Source of the DNA: Climacium dendroides
Taxonomy: Eukaryota; Streptophyta; Bryopsida; Hypnales; Climaciaceae
Direction of reading: 5' to 3'
Assembly: GCA_950106755.1 (NCBI GenBank)
Contig: OX467091.1
Location: forward strand, 10,371,538 to 10,435,537
DNA: 64,000 bases
Part shown: positions 1 to 11,965 of the stretch, one piece after another
Numbering within the stretch: position 1 is the first letter of the stretch
How the letters are laid out: every line of letters begins with the position of its first letter
Notes under the pieces: model-generated
Database searches by the model: none
Seen by the model: only the letters and a program-made list of their open reading frames with translations
Told to the model about the DNA's origin: nothing
Position numbers and translations under genes: made by a program

Positions 1-1006
1 CAATCTTCTATTGCTTATCTAAATTGTGACATTTCTCTACGTAGCACTTGTAAATGTTTTTTTTTGCTATGTTTGTTGCTCTTGAACAATGGCTACAATA
101 TTGCTTTTTGTGAACTTGAAGACATTGATAATGCTAAAGTGTTGATGCCATCAACCTTCAATGAGTATGATCCTTTAAGTTAAGGAATATGGTTTTAAAA
201 GTATGTGGACATATTATACCAAAAAAACCCATAATGATCTAAAGTAATATAGCTTTTGCTTTCAATTTCCAAAAAAATTATACTAGATTCAAAGGTGGAT
301 GCAATTTCTACTAATGAGTAGTATAATTAAATGGCGCCAATAATTGCTTAAACAAATCTAATACCCCTTTTTTTAATTATTCTACATTACAATGGAAACT
401 TTTAGAATACCGGTGTAGCCAATATCTATGTAGTAGAGTGGTGAGGATTAATTTTTTTCTTAAGAAGGATATATTGGTCCTCCAAATGTATTTCAAACTT
501 TTTGATTTATATTTAATTAGAACTTGAAATTACTATAATTGGAAGAGCATCCCAAATGATACTTTGAATAGATATAAGAGGATTCAAATTTAGACATTGG
601 ACAACCACTTTAAAAGCAAGAAATTGAATGCCTGATTTAATTCCTAAGTGATCTAATTTTCAACAGGATTTGGAGTGTTTTATTATATTGGACTTAATCC
701 CCAAAGGACAATTGATTATTGAATGAACAATTAAAATGTTTGGTTAGGTTTATACAAAGTCATTTTTGAACTTTGACACAAGGTACACACACTAACTATC
801 TCTACAAGGATAAACATAAAATTTTGATCAAATGCTTGAATGGGTGAAAAGCTATGCTTTTAAAAAAAATTGAGCAATTTGATCATCTTTTGCTAAAACC
901 CTCTATCATCAACTTTTGAAATTTAACATGTATGTAAATAATATGATATGGTATGAAATGGTCTGAAACTAACTAATTTTCTTTCTAAATCACACTCCAA
1001 AAGAAG

Positions 1007-1116
1007 TCTAACTGTATTACTAATTGCTTGGGCAATTTTGGAAAAATGGCATTTTCTCATGTCTAACTGTATTACTTATGCTTGGGCAATTTTGGAAAAA
1101 TGGCATTTTCTCATGT
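1007..1116. repeat. Two-copy direct tandem repeat (~54 bp unit)
   Basis: A unit of about 54 bases, starting at TCTAACTGTATTACT and including GGGCAATTTTGGAAAAATGG, occurs twice in succession with only a few differences. In one frame it gives the same short peptide twice. This is a consequence of the duplication and not evidence of a gene. Confidence 0.85.
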
Positions 1117-1905
1117 CTAACTTCAAATTCTATGATGAATCTTGCAATCTATGAAATCAAAGATTTTGAATTTTTTCCACATATTCTAAATATCTCCCTC
1201 TATATTTATACCATTTGGATTTCAAATAAACAAATTCCACAATGCACAAGAAATCATCAAAAGATGGGTAGATCTCTTGCCCTCCATGTATTATATTGTA
1301 AAATCACTTGCCCTACTTGTATTGCATGGTGATTTAGAATACAGTAAGGTAGTTTGCTTTAAAAGCATATGTGCTCTAAAAGTGATGATGGCACAAAATT
1401 ACATTTTGTTTTTTTCAATGTACGAACAATGTACATTTCAAGAGGTGATTACTTTTAGTAATCACTGCATTTCAACTTCAAAAATTTGTAACTAATTCCA
1501 TGAAGGTTCAAAAAAATGTAAAACAACTCGGGTTAGACGCCAATTCCATTTTTCTTCTAACAAAAATTTACTAAGAATTGTTTCAAGGACTTCAACTTCC
1601 TCAAAAAGGCAATCAACCACCTTAAATGGTCACTTTAAGAGTAGACTACTTTATTCCCTTAATTTTCTTCTAAAATTTTGCATAAGTGTAGCTCACAAGA
1701 TATACTAATCAATGAATGAATGGTGTAAATCCTCATTTCTGTGTCGAGAAAAAAAATTTAATCCAAGAAGTCTACTGAACCCACTTCATAGGAATGAAGA
1801 AAAGTTAAATTTTTTTTCTTTTATCACTTCAAACATTATAATCTTTCAATCCACCAAGTCAAATGTGCTGAATTTGATTTTTTTCACACTCGTTGACATA
1901 ATAGT

Positions 1906-2283
1906 TACTAAGGTAGAACTACCCATTACCATACATATTTGCTATCTAGGTACTTTGGAGAAGCTATTAATGAGCTCTCATATTTTTCAAAGATTGGATT
2001 GTTTGAGAGAAGTCAATTGCAAAAAAATAAAGACATTCTGACAAGAATTGAATTTTCTGTGATTTTTCAAAGCTGAAATGTGAAACTGTGACTAGACCCT
2101 TGGTAAAGCATGACCAGACCATTGTTGAACCGTGGGCTGATGTGTTTGCTCCCCAGTGCATTGCCGTCATGATCATGGATGAGTAAGATTGTGGTAATAA
2201 GATGGGCCAGTGACAGAAATGGGAGGAACCTGTAGGTGGGGGAATTGGGTAAATGGTGGTAATGGGTAGTTCTACCTTACTAC
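1906..2283. mobile_element. Possible TIR element (MITE-like)
   Basis: AAGGTAGAACTACCCATTACC near 1,910-1,932 recurs as its reverse complement near 2,257-2,278, so about 375 bp is bounded by inverted repeats of roughly 21-25 bp. I could not identify a clear target-site duplication. The two ends could also be chance survivors of an older, larger inverted repeat. Confidence 0.4.
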
Positions 2284-3037
2284 TACCCTTTTGTTCAATT
2301 GGATTTTTTTTAGGTTTTAATGTTTCAATTTTGACCAATTTTTTTAAAAAAGTGGGCAGTTTCTGGCAATCTTTCTTGAAAAACACTCCCCCTTGGTCCT
2401 CGAAACTTCAAATATATGATATGGATACGGAAAGAAAGGGGTTGGGGTTGGGGGGTACGGTACAATATTCGTGCAAATGATTGGACTTTAATTTTGTACA
2501 GCCCCATGAAGAATGCATTGTTTGATCCATGTGAGCAAGGCTACATCCCCATTGCCTGCTTGGACGGACAGTGTTTTTTTTCTGGCAATTTGTCGTCAAA
2601 TTGCACCAAAATTGCCCCTGCACCAAGCGCTGAGGACATAGACAGTAAAATTTTGGATGAAATTGTCAGAATTATAAAAATTATAAAAAAATTATTGAAT
2701 GAAATTGTCAAAGAATGGATGAAAACAAAATTATGGATATGTGATATGTGCTAATGTGGTATTTTCTATGTGGATGAATGTTGAAATTTCAAGCACCACT
2801 ATAACATTTAATATTGCCAATTTAGCACTTCATGAAAAATGAAAAAAAAAAATCCCTGTGGATGGAGTATTTGCCTCATTTGGAACCCGGCTAATATTGG
2901 GTTGAAAAGGCCTCGGCGATGGGAATTGATGGCAACTTGTTGTCATTTGGTTGTTGTGTCACTAGAGAATGCATCGGTATACGCACATTTCGCATGGGAG
3001 CAAGCCCTCGAGTGAGCTCACGTACACAATAGGGATA

Positions 3038-3885
3038 GTTGCACCCCCTTCGAGAAGCAAATTTTCTCGTAGAATGTGAGCGCGGTGAGAGAATTGAAGA
3101 GCCAGTGGGAAGTTATTGAGTAAGAAGATGTTGTGACATCCCTTTTGAACGTGAGTACCATGGTTTTCTTGGAGGTTGAGGCTAATTCATTGTCATGAAT
3201 GCGTGTAGGTGGTGGGGAATGCAAGTGGTGTAGGGAACATAGAAGTAAGACTGAATTAGGAGTGTAGTAAACAAGATAGGTGTCACACAAGGTGAAAGTG
3301 ATGTAAGTGGGAGTGAAAAATTGTTGGAGAAAACCATTCTTCAACCCATTTCTTCCCCTCCGGAGTAGAAGAACGCCACCTCAAAAACCTCCGAGGTTGA
3401 GAGATCCGGGAAACGTGGAAACCCATTAAGAATGCTCCATACATCTAACCTCTTAGAATTGTTTGCTTCTCGGAGATTAGACACGTGGCATTGTCTAAGT
3501 GGTTTTCCGTGGTTTCTAGATCTCTCAACCTCTAAGGTTTTAGAAGCGTTGTTTGTATGCTCTAGGGGTGAAGAAATGGATTGGAAAATGGTTTTCTTTA
3601 TATTTTATTCACTCCCACTTAAGTCACTTTCACTTTGCATGACGCATGTCTTGTTTAAAACACCCTAAGTTCAGTCCTACTTCTACATTGGTTGCGCCAC
3701 TTGTGTTCCGCACTACTTGAGTGCATTTATGACAATGAATTAGTCTCAACCTCTAAGAAAACACAGTGCTTCTATTGAAAAGAAGTGTCACACCGTCTTC
3801 TTGCTCAACGGCTTTCCATTGGCTCCTCTTTTCTCTCACCATGCTCATATTTTGTGAGAAAATTTGCTTCTTGGAGGGGGATGAC
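3038..3885. repeat. Long imperfect inverted repeat (foldback), arms ~380-400 bp
   Basis: The left arm (about 3,038-3,440) and right arm (about 3,480-3,885) are reverse complements at roughly 75-85% by eye. The outer ends pair: GAGAAGCAAATTTTCTC at 3,052 matches GAGAAAATTTGCTTCT at 3,857. The inner ends also pair: CTCCGAGGTTGAGAGATC near 3,390 matches GATCTCTCAACCTCTAAG near 3,518. The loop is only a few tens of bases. The short open frames in both arms run through the same paired sequence and are not treated as genes. Possible identities are a foldback/MITE-type transposon or a transcribed hairpin giving small RNAs. Confidence 0.8.
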
Positions 3886-3889
3886 TTCT

Positions 3890-6800
3890 TCTAATGGGCG
3901 CATTCTCAAATGTTGAAAGTTGGGGGAATGCAATGGAAACACTTGAATTAGCCATCCCTACCAATTTGGTGGTAGAACTAGCTATACTTTTCTTTGTGGC
4001 AAATTCTCAATTTCTTTGGATAGTCTAAGCAATTTTGGCCACATGTGCAAAATTTCTCCTTTACTTCTAATATTTGGCAAGTCTTTAACTAACATAATAC
4101 AAGATGAAAGTGTCCAAAAAGTGTCCAAAAAGTGGTTTAGGTTTTTCCAACCTTGCTCAATTGGGCCAATTGGTGGTTGAGGTTGACATTCCTTGCTCAA
4201 TTAACTAATACCAATGGAGAGGTTTGATTCATGAAGACACTTAAAAATAAGAAAAAAAATCCTATAAAAAATACTTTGCTTTGAAAAAAATCCTAATTTA
4301 CACTTCTATTTTTACAAATAAATTTTGTTGGGCATAGTCAATAATCACATTGAGTTGTCTTTTCCCTATATTGGATTTTTTATTCTATCCTTGCACTTTC
4401 AAGGCTTGATGAGCAGTCAATAAAAGAGTTTGCACCTCAAATTGTGCAAAAATAGTTTTGAGCCTTCTTTGTAACTTGGAAGTGCAAGGGTGGAACCAAA
4501 ATCTTCATACAAAGAGATGACAATTAGAGTGATTTGAATGCATGCATGGCAAACAAAGGCTAAAAGTTGCATAGGAATGTCTTTTCCAACCAACATTTCA
4601 GAAAAGGTAATTCTAGTGTTTCCATATTTTTTACTACAAAAATAAGGATATAAAAACAAGGATATAAATGACTTGTTCACAATAACTATAAGCACAATGA
4701 CTATGAAATGACTATTTTACAATCATTGTGGATAAGAAATAACTAGTATAGTCATTGTAAACAAGTCATTTATTCATTTGTTTTCTTTTGTGTTTCTTCC
4801 CATTTTGAAGCATTTAAAGCATATGAAATAGTTTTGAAAAATAGTATGGGATGTCCGAAAAAAGGTCACAAACTTTAATGGAGCCTTCATAGTGAGATGC
4901 TCAATCTGATATTATCCCCAAAATTTGGTATATACCAAACTATTGTAGGTAATAATATAAGTTATTTTATTCAAAATCTCCCACATACGCTACAAAGCAA
5001 ATTTCAATATATACCATTGAAAGATTGAAATTTTGCCTCAAGAATTATATTGTTTCTTCAATATTATGGGCAACTCTACATGTAGACAACCAAGTCTTAA
5101 GATTAAACCCCAAAGTTCTAGAGGGTTTTTAAGCCCTCTAAAAGACTAAAATTTTAATTATTTTTTATATTTTGATGAATTTCACTATCAAATCTATTAG
5201 TTAGCTTGCTCAAATTATTCACATGAAAATGCTTAAAACTCAAATACTAATTTTTTCTAACCCTTCCATACCCATGTGAAAGTTTGTCTTCAAATTTTTT
5301 AAAGAAAAAATGTGATTGTATGATAATGAACTTATAAATTCAAAAAACATACTAAATTATTGTTTGAAAATATATGAATTAAAATAAATTCTTATTCATT
5401 TGAATAAACTGAAACTCAAAGGGTCATTATAGGTGGATTAGTAATCCACATGCAAAAAAGGGTTTAGGCCTTGAACAATATGATTTTTATTCAATTATTT
5501 CAATTTTTAGTAGTTCTAGTTCAATGAGATAATCATGTATTTTGCATTATAACAAATATAGGCATAAATAATAGTTTATAACATTATATTTTTATAGAAA
5601 TAATGTAGGATTCTAGCACTTAGGATGCCTACTCACTATGTCCAAAGATACTTTTGTGGGAACCCCATCTAATAGTTGACATTGCACACAAATGGTACCA
5701 AGATTGCAATCAAAAGTCACACAATCCTAAAGATCTATAAATTGGCATAATTTAAGATCTAAATATAACTCAAAAATCCATAACTCACACTGTAGGTCCA
5801 AATGCCACAAAAATCTATGCACCCCTATTTACAAAGAGCTTCCTAATGGTACCAAGATTGTGACTAGGGAGATGTGCAATTTTATAGGTCTCATTGTAAC
5901 AAACAAATAAAACTAACTAAGAAATTAATTTAATGTTAGGATGCATGGATAGAGATTTAGATTTTCTAAATGCAAATTTAGACTACTTGAACCCAAACTA
6001 CTCCAAATGATCCACATGTAAATCATTAGATCTTATGGAGATGCATGATCAATCAATACATAACATTTTTTTGATAAATACGCCAACAAAGAATAATTTA
6101 TAAGCATGGCTCGCCAAAATAGATCAAATCAAACAAGGGAAACTCTAATACCTTCTCACAAGTGAAGACAATGATTCATTTAATTTGAAGACTTTTCTAA
6201 AATATTTGTTGGCTTAGTAGCCTTTACATTGACAAAAGCTACATACAAGGAAGTTTAAGGAGGATCTTGCTTGAACTGCAAAGCTAATATTACAATCATT
6301 AGATAAAATTTAGATGGTCTGTAGAGCTGCGAGTTCCTATGAGATCTTGGACTATAGAAACTTGATTGCAACAACACTCTGACATGGCCAAGCAATTGCT
6401 TGCCATATTAAAAAAAATACTTAAAATTTTTTTTGAATTTTTTTTAGAGATTTAATATTATTTTAATATTTTTAATTCATTTTAATTTTATTCAACAGTG
6501 GCTCATTTTTAGCATAGGGAGTAAGGTTGAAACAAACCTCAAATGCAATTGAAAAACATCTAAGGTAGCTAATCCACTTCCAACCACTTAAGCAATTATG
6601 CATATTTGAAGTGCAAGTTTTTTTAATGCAAACTTTTTCCCATGCACAAAAATAGAGTTTGGAAGGATCGTATATTTTTCCAAAATTTTATTATATAAAA
6701 TATAATTATTATGAATTTTAAAGTGAAAGATTCTCTTTGACTTGTAATGGTGATATTAGACCTTTCAACTTTTGATCATAGGCTAGTTGCAATATTGATA

Positions 6801-7260
6801 CCCTTACAACCAATCATAATGCGCCACAATTGCTCCTTGAACTCCACCACAACTTCATAGAAAGAAAACAACCTGTAATTGAAAATAGAGTGATGGTTGG
6901 AAATAGGTTGGCTACTATAATGGATGAGGCTTCTTACAATGTAGGGCCGGTTCTTCAAAATGGAACTCAAATTTTACAAATCAAACAAAATGTTTCATTA
7001 CCAATTTTTATTTATTTATTTATTTTTGCATGCCAATTCAAGGCTATTCAACAAGGTGAAAAGTTCAATTTTGACCACTTATGTACATGTGATAAATCTC
7101 TAGGACCACCACACATATTGGTTGCAAATTATTTTTATTTTTATGAATTTGGTGACACACATGATGTTGGGTACACAAACCTTCGGATTTCTAAATGCAG
7201 TCATACTACCATCATGAAAGCATAAAGAAAAAGAAAAAAAAGAAGAAGCTGAATCTTCAT
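3890..7260. other. AT-rich intergenic DNA upstream of the ARAD-like gene
   Basis: No gene is supported. A frame at 6,830-7,225 is open for 131 codons but resembles nothing I know and has no splice-consistent partners. The only distinct structure is the hairpin at 4,664-4,773. Composition changes sharply to GC-richer sequence at about 7,260-7,300, where the promoter of the next gene begins. Confidence 0.6.
4664..4773. repeat. Inverted repeat, 27-bp arms
   Basis: The arms 4,664-4,690 and 4,747-4,773 are reverse complements at 25 of 27 positions (ATAAATGACTTGTT and its partner AACAAGTCATTTAT), with about 56 bases between them. This is probably a small MITE remnant. Confidence 0.7.
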
Positions 7261-7425
7261 AGCTATCCCCGTACAGCACGCTCCTTCTTAAAAAAAACAT
7301 CCCGACCAATCCAAGCCGTCCAAGCCTCTCCAATGGGCGGACCCGATGCATTATACCGCGTACCTATACGATACGAAACGTAAGACCGCGGTTTAGGCCC
7401 CTCCGTCCGATCCGAATCGAACGGG

Positions 7426-7433
7426 TATATAAG
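7426..7433 (+). promoter_or_regulatory. TATA box (TATATAAG) of the ARAD-like gene
   Basis: TATATAAG sits in a GC-richer, CpG-containing block that begins near 7,300, where the surrounding DNA switches from AT-rich to GC-rich. It is about 1.19 kb upstream of the ATG at 8,621. If used, transcription would start near 7,455-7,465 and leave a long leader. Confidence 0.55.
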
Positions 7434-7457
7434 TCTCGTTTCTCGGCAGTCTTCCAG

Positions 7458-8620
7458 AGGACTGGAGAAGGTTGCAGGGGTCTTCGTCGGGGGTCTTGGC
7501 GTGGGGGTCTTGGGTCGGGGTCTTGCCGCAATGCTGTTCCTTCTTTTAGTGCCCGTCTTCGTGCCGCTGCACAAGAGTCACATGGATTTTCCAGGGCTAG
7601 TGCTGAGCATCTGCTGCAAGTTTTGGAACTGAATTGATAGTTTCCCATTTGAAATCCACTTGAAAAAATCTTTCGGCCGGTCTCTTGGGGAATTCGGGCG
7701 AAGTCGGTGGAGCTTCCATGCCAGGAAAGGCTTGCTTGCACGTTTTTCAGTTGGTTTCCTGTGAAGCTGGCGTTTCAATCCGCGACAGTGGAATTTTTTG
7801 GAGCCGGTGAGAACGGGACCGAAGTGGAAGCTTGTGAAGGAGGTGAGTGCCGAGGTGTGGCTGGACTTGGTTTATGAATCGCTGGAGATTGTCCGACGCC
7901 TTATTCAGGCTTTTCTTGGGATTCATTGGTTTCTTGCCAGGGGTTCAAAATGGTTCCATGAGTCCAGGGATGCATGGTTACTGTTGAATCGATGAGAGTA
8001 GTTAGGTCCAGAATTTAAATATCTTTGTGTATGCCGTTATTTTTTGATGAGTTGAGATTTCGAAAAAAAATTAGTAGACACAGAAAACTCTTCATCAAGA
8101 TTCACAGGTTTGAAGATAGTTTTCCGAGGATCAAGAGTGCAATCAGCAAGTGCTGTGGTCGTTTGGGATAGAATTAACGCCATAGCTGAACTAGCAGAAT
8201 TCACACTGATCCCCTTCGCCAAGAATTTTATAAATTCTGCTCGATGTGTTCTCAGACTCCTGGCTGTGACGTTCGTGATTTTCTGACTGCCTTTCTAACA
8301 ACAGCGTTTTGGAACGAGGTGTATTCTTGAGATTGAGTGAACTCATGTGACGCCCTTAGGTGTTCTCAATTTTCATGGAGGGCGGGTTCCAGTTGACTGT
8401 GCGTATCAAACAACCAAGGCCGATGAGTTTTCAATTCGAGTACTCAAATGAGTCCGTCTTCACAATCATTCAGCCGGTTAGTAGTGTAACAAGCAAGATG
8501 AGCAGCAGTGTGATGACAACGACCACAGGATTGCTGCAGGTGCCGCAAATTTAGATTTAATGCAAACGGTTCGTGAATAGAATCGGATGAGTGCAGATTG
8601 CTGATTGTTGAAAGAGAACA
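7458..8620 (+). other. Long 5' leader of the ARAD-like gene, probably containing an intron
   Basis: This is non-coding-looking but GC-richer than intergenic DNA. A strong donor (GAG|GTGAGT) lies at 7,843. A plausible acceptor with a CTAAC branch-like motif lies at about 8,304 (TTTCTAACAACAG). A leader intron of about 460 bp is therefore likely. Other acceptors downstream, such as the CCACAG near 8,529, are also possible. Short upstream ATGs occur; I see no conserved upstream peptide. Confidence 0.45.
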
Positions 8621-10910
8621 ATGGATTCAGCTGACGAGAAGTTGTACAGAGGCGACAAAGTGATGAAGCGGGGGTTGAAAGGCCATTCCCCGTTTCAGGA
8701 AACCACGATCAAAGAACGCGGTAGTCCGACCTTTCTCTCGCTCCCTCCTAGCGAACCCTCCGCCAAGCTTGGACGATCATGGCGCGGATTACCGAGAAGA
8801 TACATCCTCGTGATCTTCTCCTTCTTGTCCATCTTTGCTCTTGCAGCTTCCTTCCTATTCGCGTGCTCGATGAGCACGACGCCGTTACTGGACACAGATG
8901 CCTTTTACTATAACCCAAAGCTACAGCGACTCCCGTTACAAGAAACCATTACAGAGCCTCAGTTTAGGTCATCATTCTCTGCTCTGGGGTGCGATGAGAA
9001 CACGGCACTTCTTAGAGTATTCATGTACGACCTTCAACCGGAGTTTCACTACGGAATGCTAAATATGCAGTGGCCTTCGTCTCAAATCTGGCCGACAGAG
9101 ATACCGCCATATCCCGGGGGTTTGTACCAGCAGCACAGTCCCGAGTACTGGCTCACCTCCGACTTGCTGACTTCCAACATGCCCAACCGGGAAAGCTTGT
9201 GCACAGCATACCGAGTGGAGGATTGGAGATTGGCAGATGTGATATTTGTGCCATTCTTTTCTTCCCTGAGCTACAACAAGTTCACCACGAGATCGGAACG
9301 GAAGGTCGGGATGGATAAGAACAAGGAATTGCAGGGGAAGCTGATCAGGTTTTTGAGACGGCACCCGGCGTGGATAGCGGCTGGAGGTGCTGATCATGTT
9401 ATTGTGATTCATCATCCCAATAGTATGCATGTGATTAGGAACCACTTAAGAAATGCTATGTTCGTGGTGGCTGATTTTGGCCGGTATCGCTCTGATGTTG
9501 CGAATATTGGCAAGGACGTCGTGGCTCCTTACCAGCACGTGGTTCAGGATTTCCTCGATGATACCACCGATTTTGAGAGTCGGAAAACGCTTCTGTTCTT
9601 CCAAGGTGCCATCGTCAGAAAAGAGGTACGTCATCAACTTTGAACGGCTGTCTAACCTTTTCAGGAAAGTATAAAGGACAAAAAGAATTACACCTTTGGA
9701 AGGCTTGTTTAGCTTCTTGTGATTACTTCTTGCTTTGTGATACTTTTCTGAAGCTCCATTTTCCAGTCAAAATTGAAAGAATTTAGGCTTCTTATTACGG
9801 ACTAGATAACCGGTAAGAGGAGCTAGGTTCGTAAGAATACTCAAGCCAGAGTGAGACTACTTCCAATAACCTGGTTGCTATCGTTGGTTACTGTGTGCAT
9901 CAAACGCATGGAGTTGACTCGTAATTTGTTTAAATATGAACGCAAAGAAAGAGGTTATGGTTGAACTTGAATGATTTAATTGTATTTCTTTTATTGCAAT
10001 AAATACTTCTTCCACATGAACAGCAGGTTATGGCATGGAATTGAGAATAGACATTCAATAAAATGGGGACACCTTAGAGAAATGTTGCTTCATGTGGACT
10101 ATGATATACTAAACAGATTGTATACAAATAAAATAAGTTCTAGAAATTGCATTTAGAAAAATGAAAGAAATTGTGTATTCAACAAAGCTATCGTTAAAGT
10201 CATACGAAGTAGGGCCGTTGTCAAAGAAAAACGTGGTCTCATTTTTTAGCCTATATTGAAGCACAAATTACATTTTTGGTGATCTTTGCATGTTAAATGT
10301 TTCTAAATTGATATGATAATTAATGATGGATGAGGACTTTTCCAAATTTTAACAATTAAATACTCTCTGTAATTCATGTGTATTCCAGGGTGGAATTATC
10401 AGGCAACTACTATACGACTTGATGAAAGACGAGCCGGGAGTACACTTCGAAGCAGGGAATACCACGACTGCCGACATCCACAGTGCAACTGTTGGCATGA
10501 GGGCTTCCAAGTTTTGTCTGAATTTAGCTGGAGACACACCCTCTTCGAATCGTTTGTTTGATTCCATCGCCAGCCATTGCGTTCCGGTCATCGTCAGTGA
10601 CGACATCGAATTGCCATTTGAAGATGAGCTGGACTACACGTCGTTCTGTCTCTTCGTGAAATCCAGTGACGCCCTGAGGAGGAAATTCTTGATCAATCTG
10701 CTCCGAGGGGTGAGAAAAGAAGAGTGGACGAGGATGTGGAGGAGATTGCGGGAAGTGGATCAACATTTCAAGTACCAGTATCCCTCGAAGCCTGATGATG
10801 CTGTCCACATGACATGGAAAGCCATAGCCCGCAAGGTGTCCAAAGTCAGGTTGCATCTCAACAGACAAAGAAGGTACAAATTTTCCTCTTTGAGACTGGA
10901 GAATTCATGA
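8621..10910 (+). CDS. GT47 exostosin-family glycosyltransferase, probable arabinosyltransferase ARAD1-like
   Basis: There are two exons, 8,621-9,625 and 10,389-10,910, joined in phase 0 across a 763-bp GT-AG intron, giving 508 residues. A single membrane anchor at about residues 61-82 follows a basic stretch, the type II topology expected of a Golgi enzyme. The exostosin domain covers about 130-485. Conserved landmarks are FMYDLQPEFHYG (134-145), GGLYQQHSPEYW (166-177), VPFFSSLSYN (210-219), the HHPNS and ADFGRY motifs, and the C-terminal GT47 signature AGDTPSSNRLFDSI followed by SDDIELPFED (about 383-414). These match the ARAD1/ARAD2 clade, implicated in arabinan side chains of pectin. Donor and acceptor specificity cannot be read from sequence. 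Length and domain are complete. The ATG chosen is the first in frame and precedes the anchor. The gene is convergent with the ascorbate oxidase gene. Confidence 0.9.
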
Positions 10911-11965
10911 GGTCACTCTGTTTCCAAATTTACGACCCCCAGAAATCGTTGGTGTGTTCCAGGTGGCTGGTACGCTCCATTGTATTCATGGCATATTGCT
11001 GTTTGCCATGGACCCGAAGGGTCCAGTTGGATGCACTGCCACAATGAGAAATATAAGTTTACAGCAGCTGGAGGCAGGTAGTCACCTGAACTCTCCAGAT
11101 GTAAATTAAACATGGCCCGAAGAATTCTTTGGGCCATTGCTTCGAACAGGAAATCCGTTCTCAAAGGCATCTGAGTGCAGATCTCTTCCACTGCCGCAGT
11201 GTTAGGCTTTCCAGCATTACTGGACACAATTAGGCTTGAGTTTTTATCGTGCACAAGTAGCAAGGCAGCTTGTCGCCTAATTGCCGTGGAAGCTCAAGCG
11301 TGGAAGCTCAAGGATTGCGCCGCACAGTAGTCGACACTGTATCTCATGTTCAGTTCCAGGAGAATCATATCCAAAAGTAGTCACAGCTTCACAAGAAGAA
11401 CCAAGTCCACATCCATCAGCATGTAGATGCCGAGTATAAACAGTCCCTAATAATGACTGCTGATGATTCGTAAGAAACCTGACTTTGCATGACCACTGAC
11501 ACGATTCGTGAGCATTCAATAAATCTGTAGCTGGTATTATGTGTTGGTAACAGTAGTAGGGTGAAAGACTTTTAGTGTTGGTGGTCATAACCGGAGTTCC
11601 CAAAAATAAACACTGATCTTGGTCATGCCGTAATTCACAAAAGTCTATTCCATTTTTGTGATAAAGCTTCAACCAATCGATCGTTTAGATTACATTGACG
11701 ATACAGATGTTCCAAGATTATTTCAAGCCTGAACAAAGCTCAACTCAAACTCCCAATTGAAAAATCTGGACCCTTAACCTACACTCCTTGAAAATCTGCT
11801 ACAAGTAGTCCCAACTCACATCGCCATCTTCAAATTCAGAACTAAACACCAAAACACACACAAGTCCCCAATGAATGACATTAATATCCTAAACCAGCAC
11901 TGGCTTCACTCGCCAGGGAACGAAACCCGCGCACCAATTCGGCCGAACCCCGAACCCGAACTCCC
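10911..11965. other. Shared 3' intergenic region of two convergent genes
   Basis: This ~1.05-kb gap separates the stop of the ARAD-like gene (+) from the stop of the ascorbate oxidase gene (-), so it must hold both 3' ends. AATAAA-type motifs on the + strand occur near 11,518 and 11,606. The region has moderate GC but no supported coding frame. Confidence 0.6.

Larger units (their letters stand above)
1..2900. other. AT-rich intergenic DNA, no supported gene
   Basis: I found no convincing coding region here. The open frames are short, AT-driven and lack splice-consistent partners. Visible structure is a local tandem duplication near 1,010-1,115, one copy of a dispersed repeat near 1,425-1,655, and a possible inverted-repeat element at 1,906-2,283. 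Confidence 0.6.

Noticed and set aside
2416..2754. 112-codon open frame
   Set aside because: No family resemblance and no supporting exons or promoter; overlapping frames on the other strand are equally long.
6830..7225. 131-codon open frame upstream of the ARAD-like gene
   Set aside because: No recognisable motif, AT-driven composition, and no splice-consistent neighbours.
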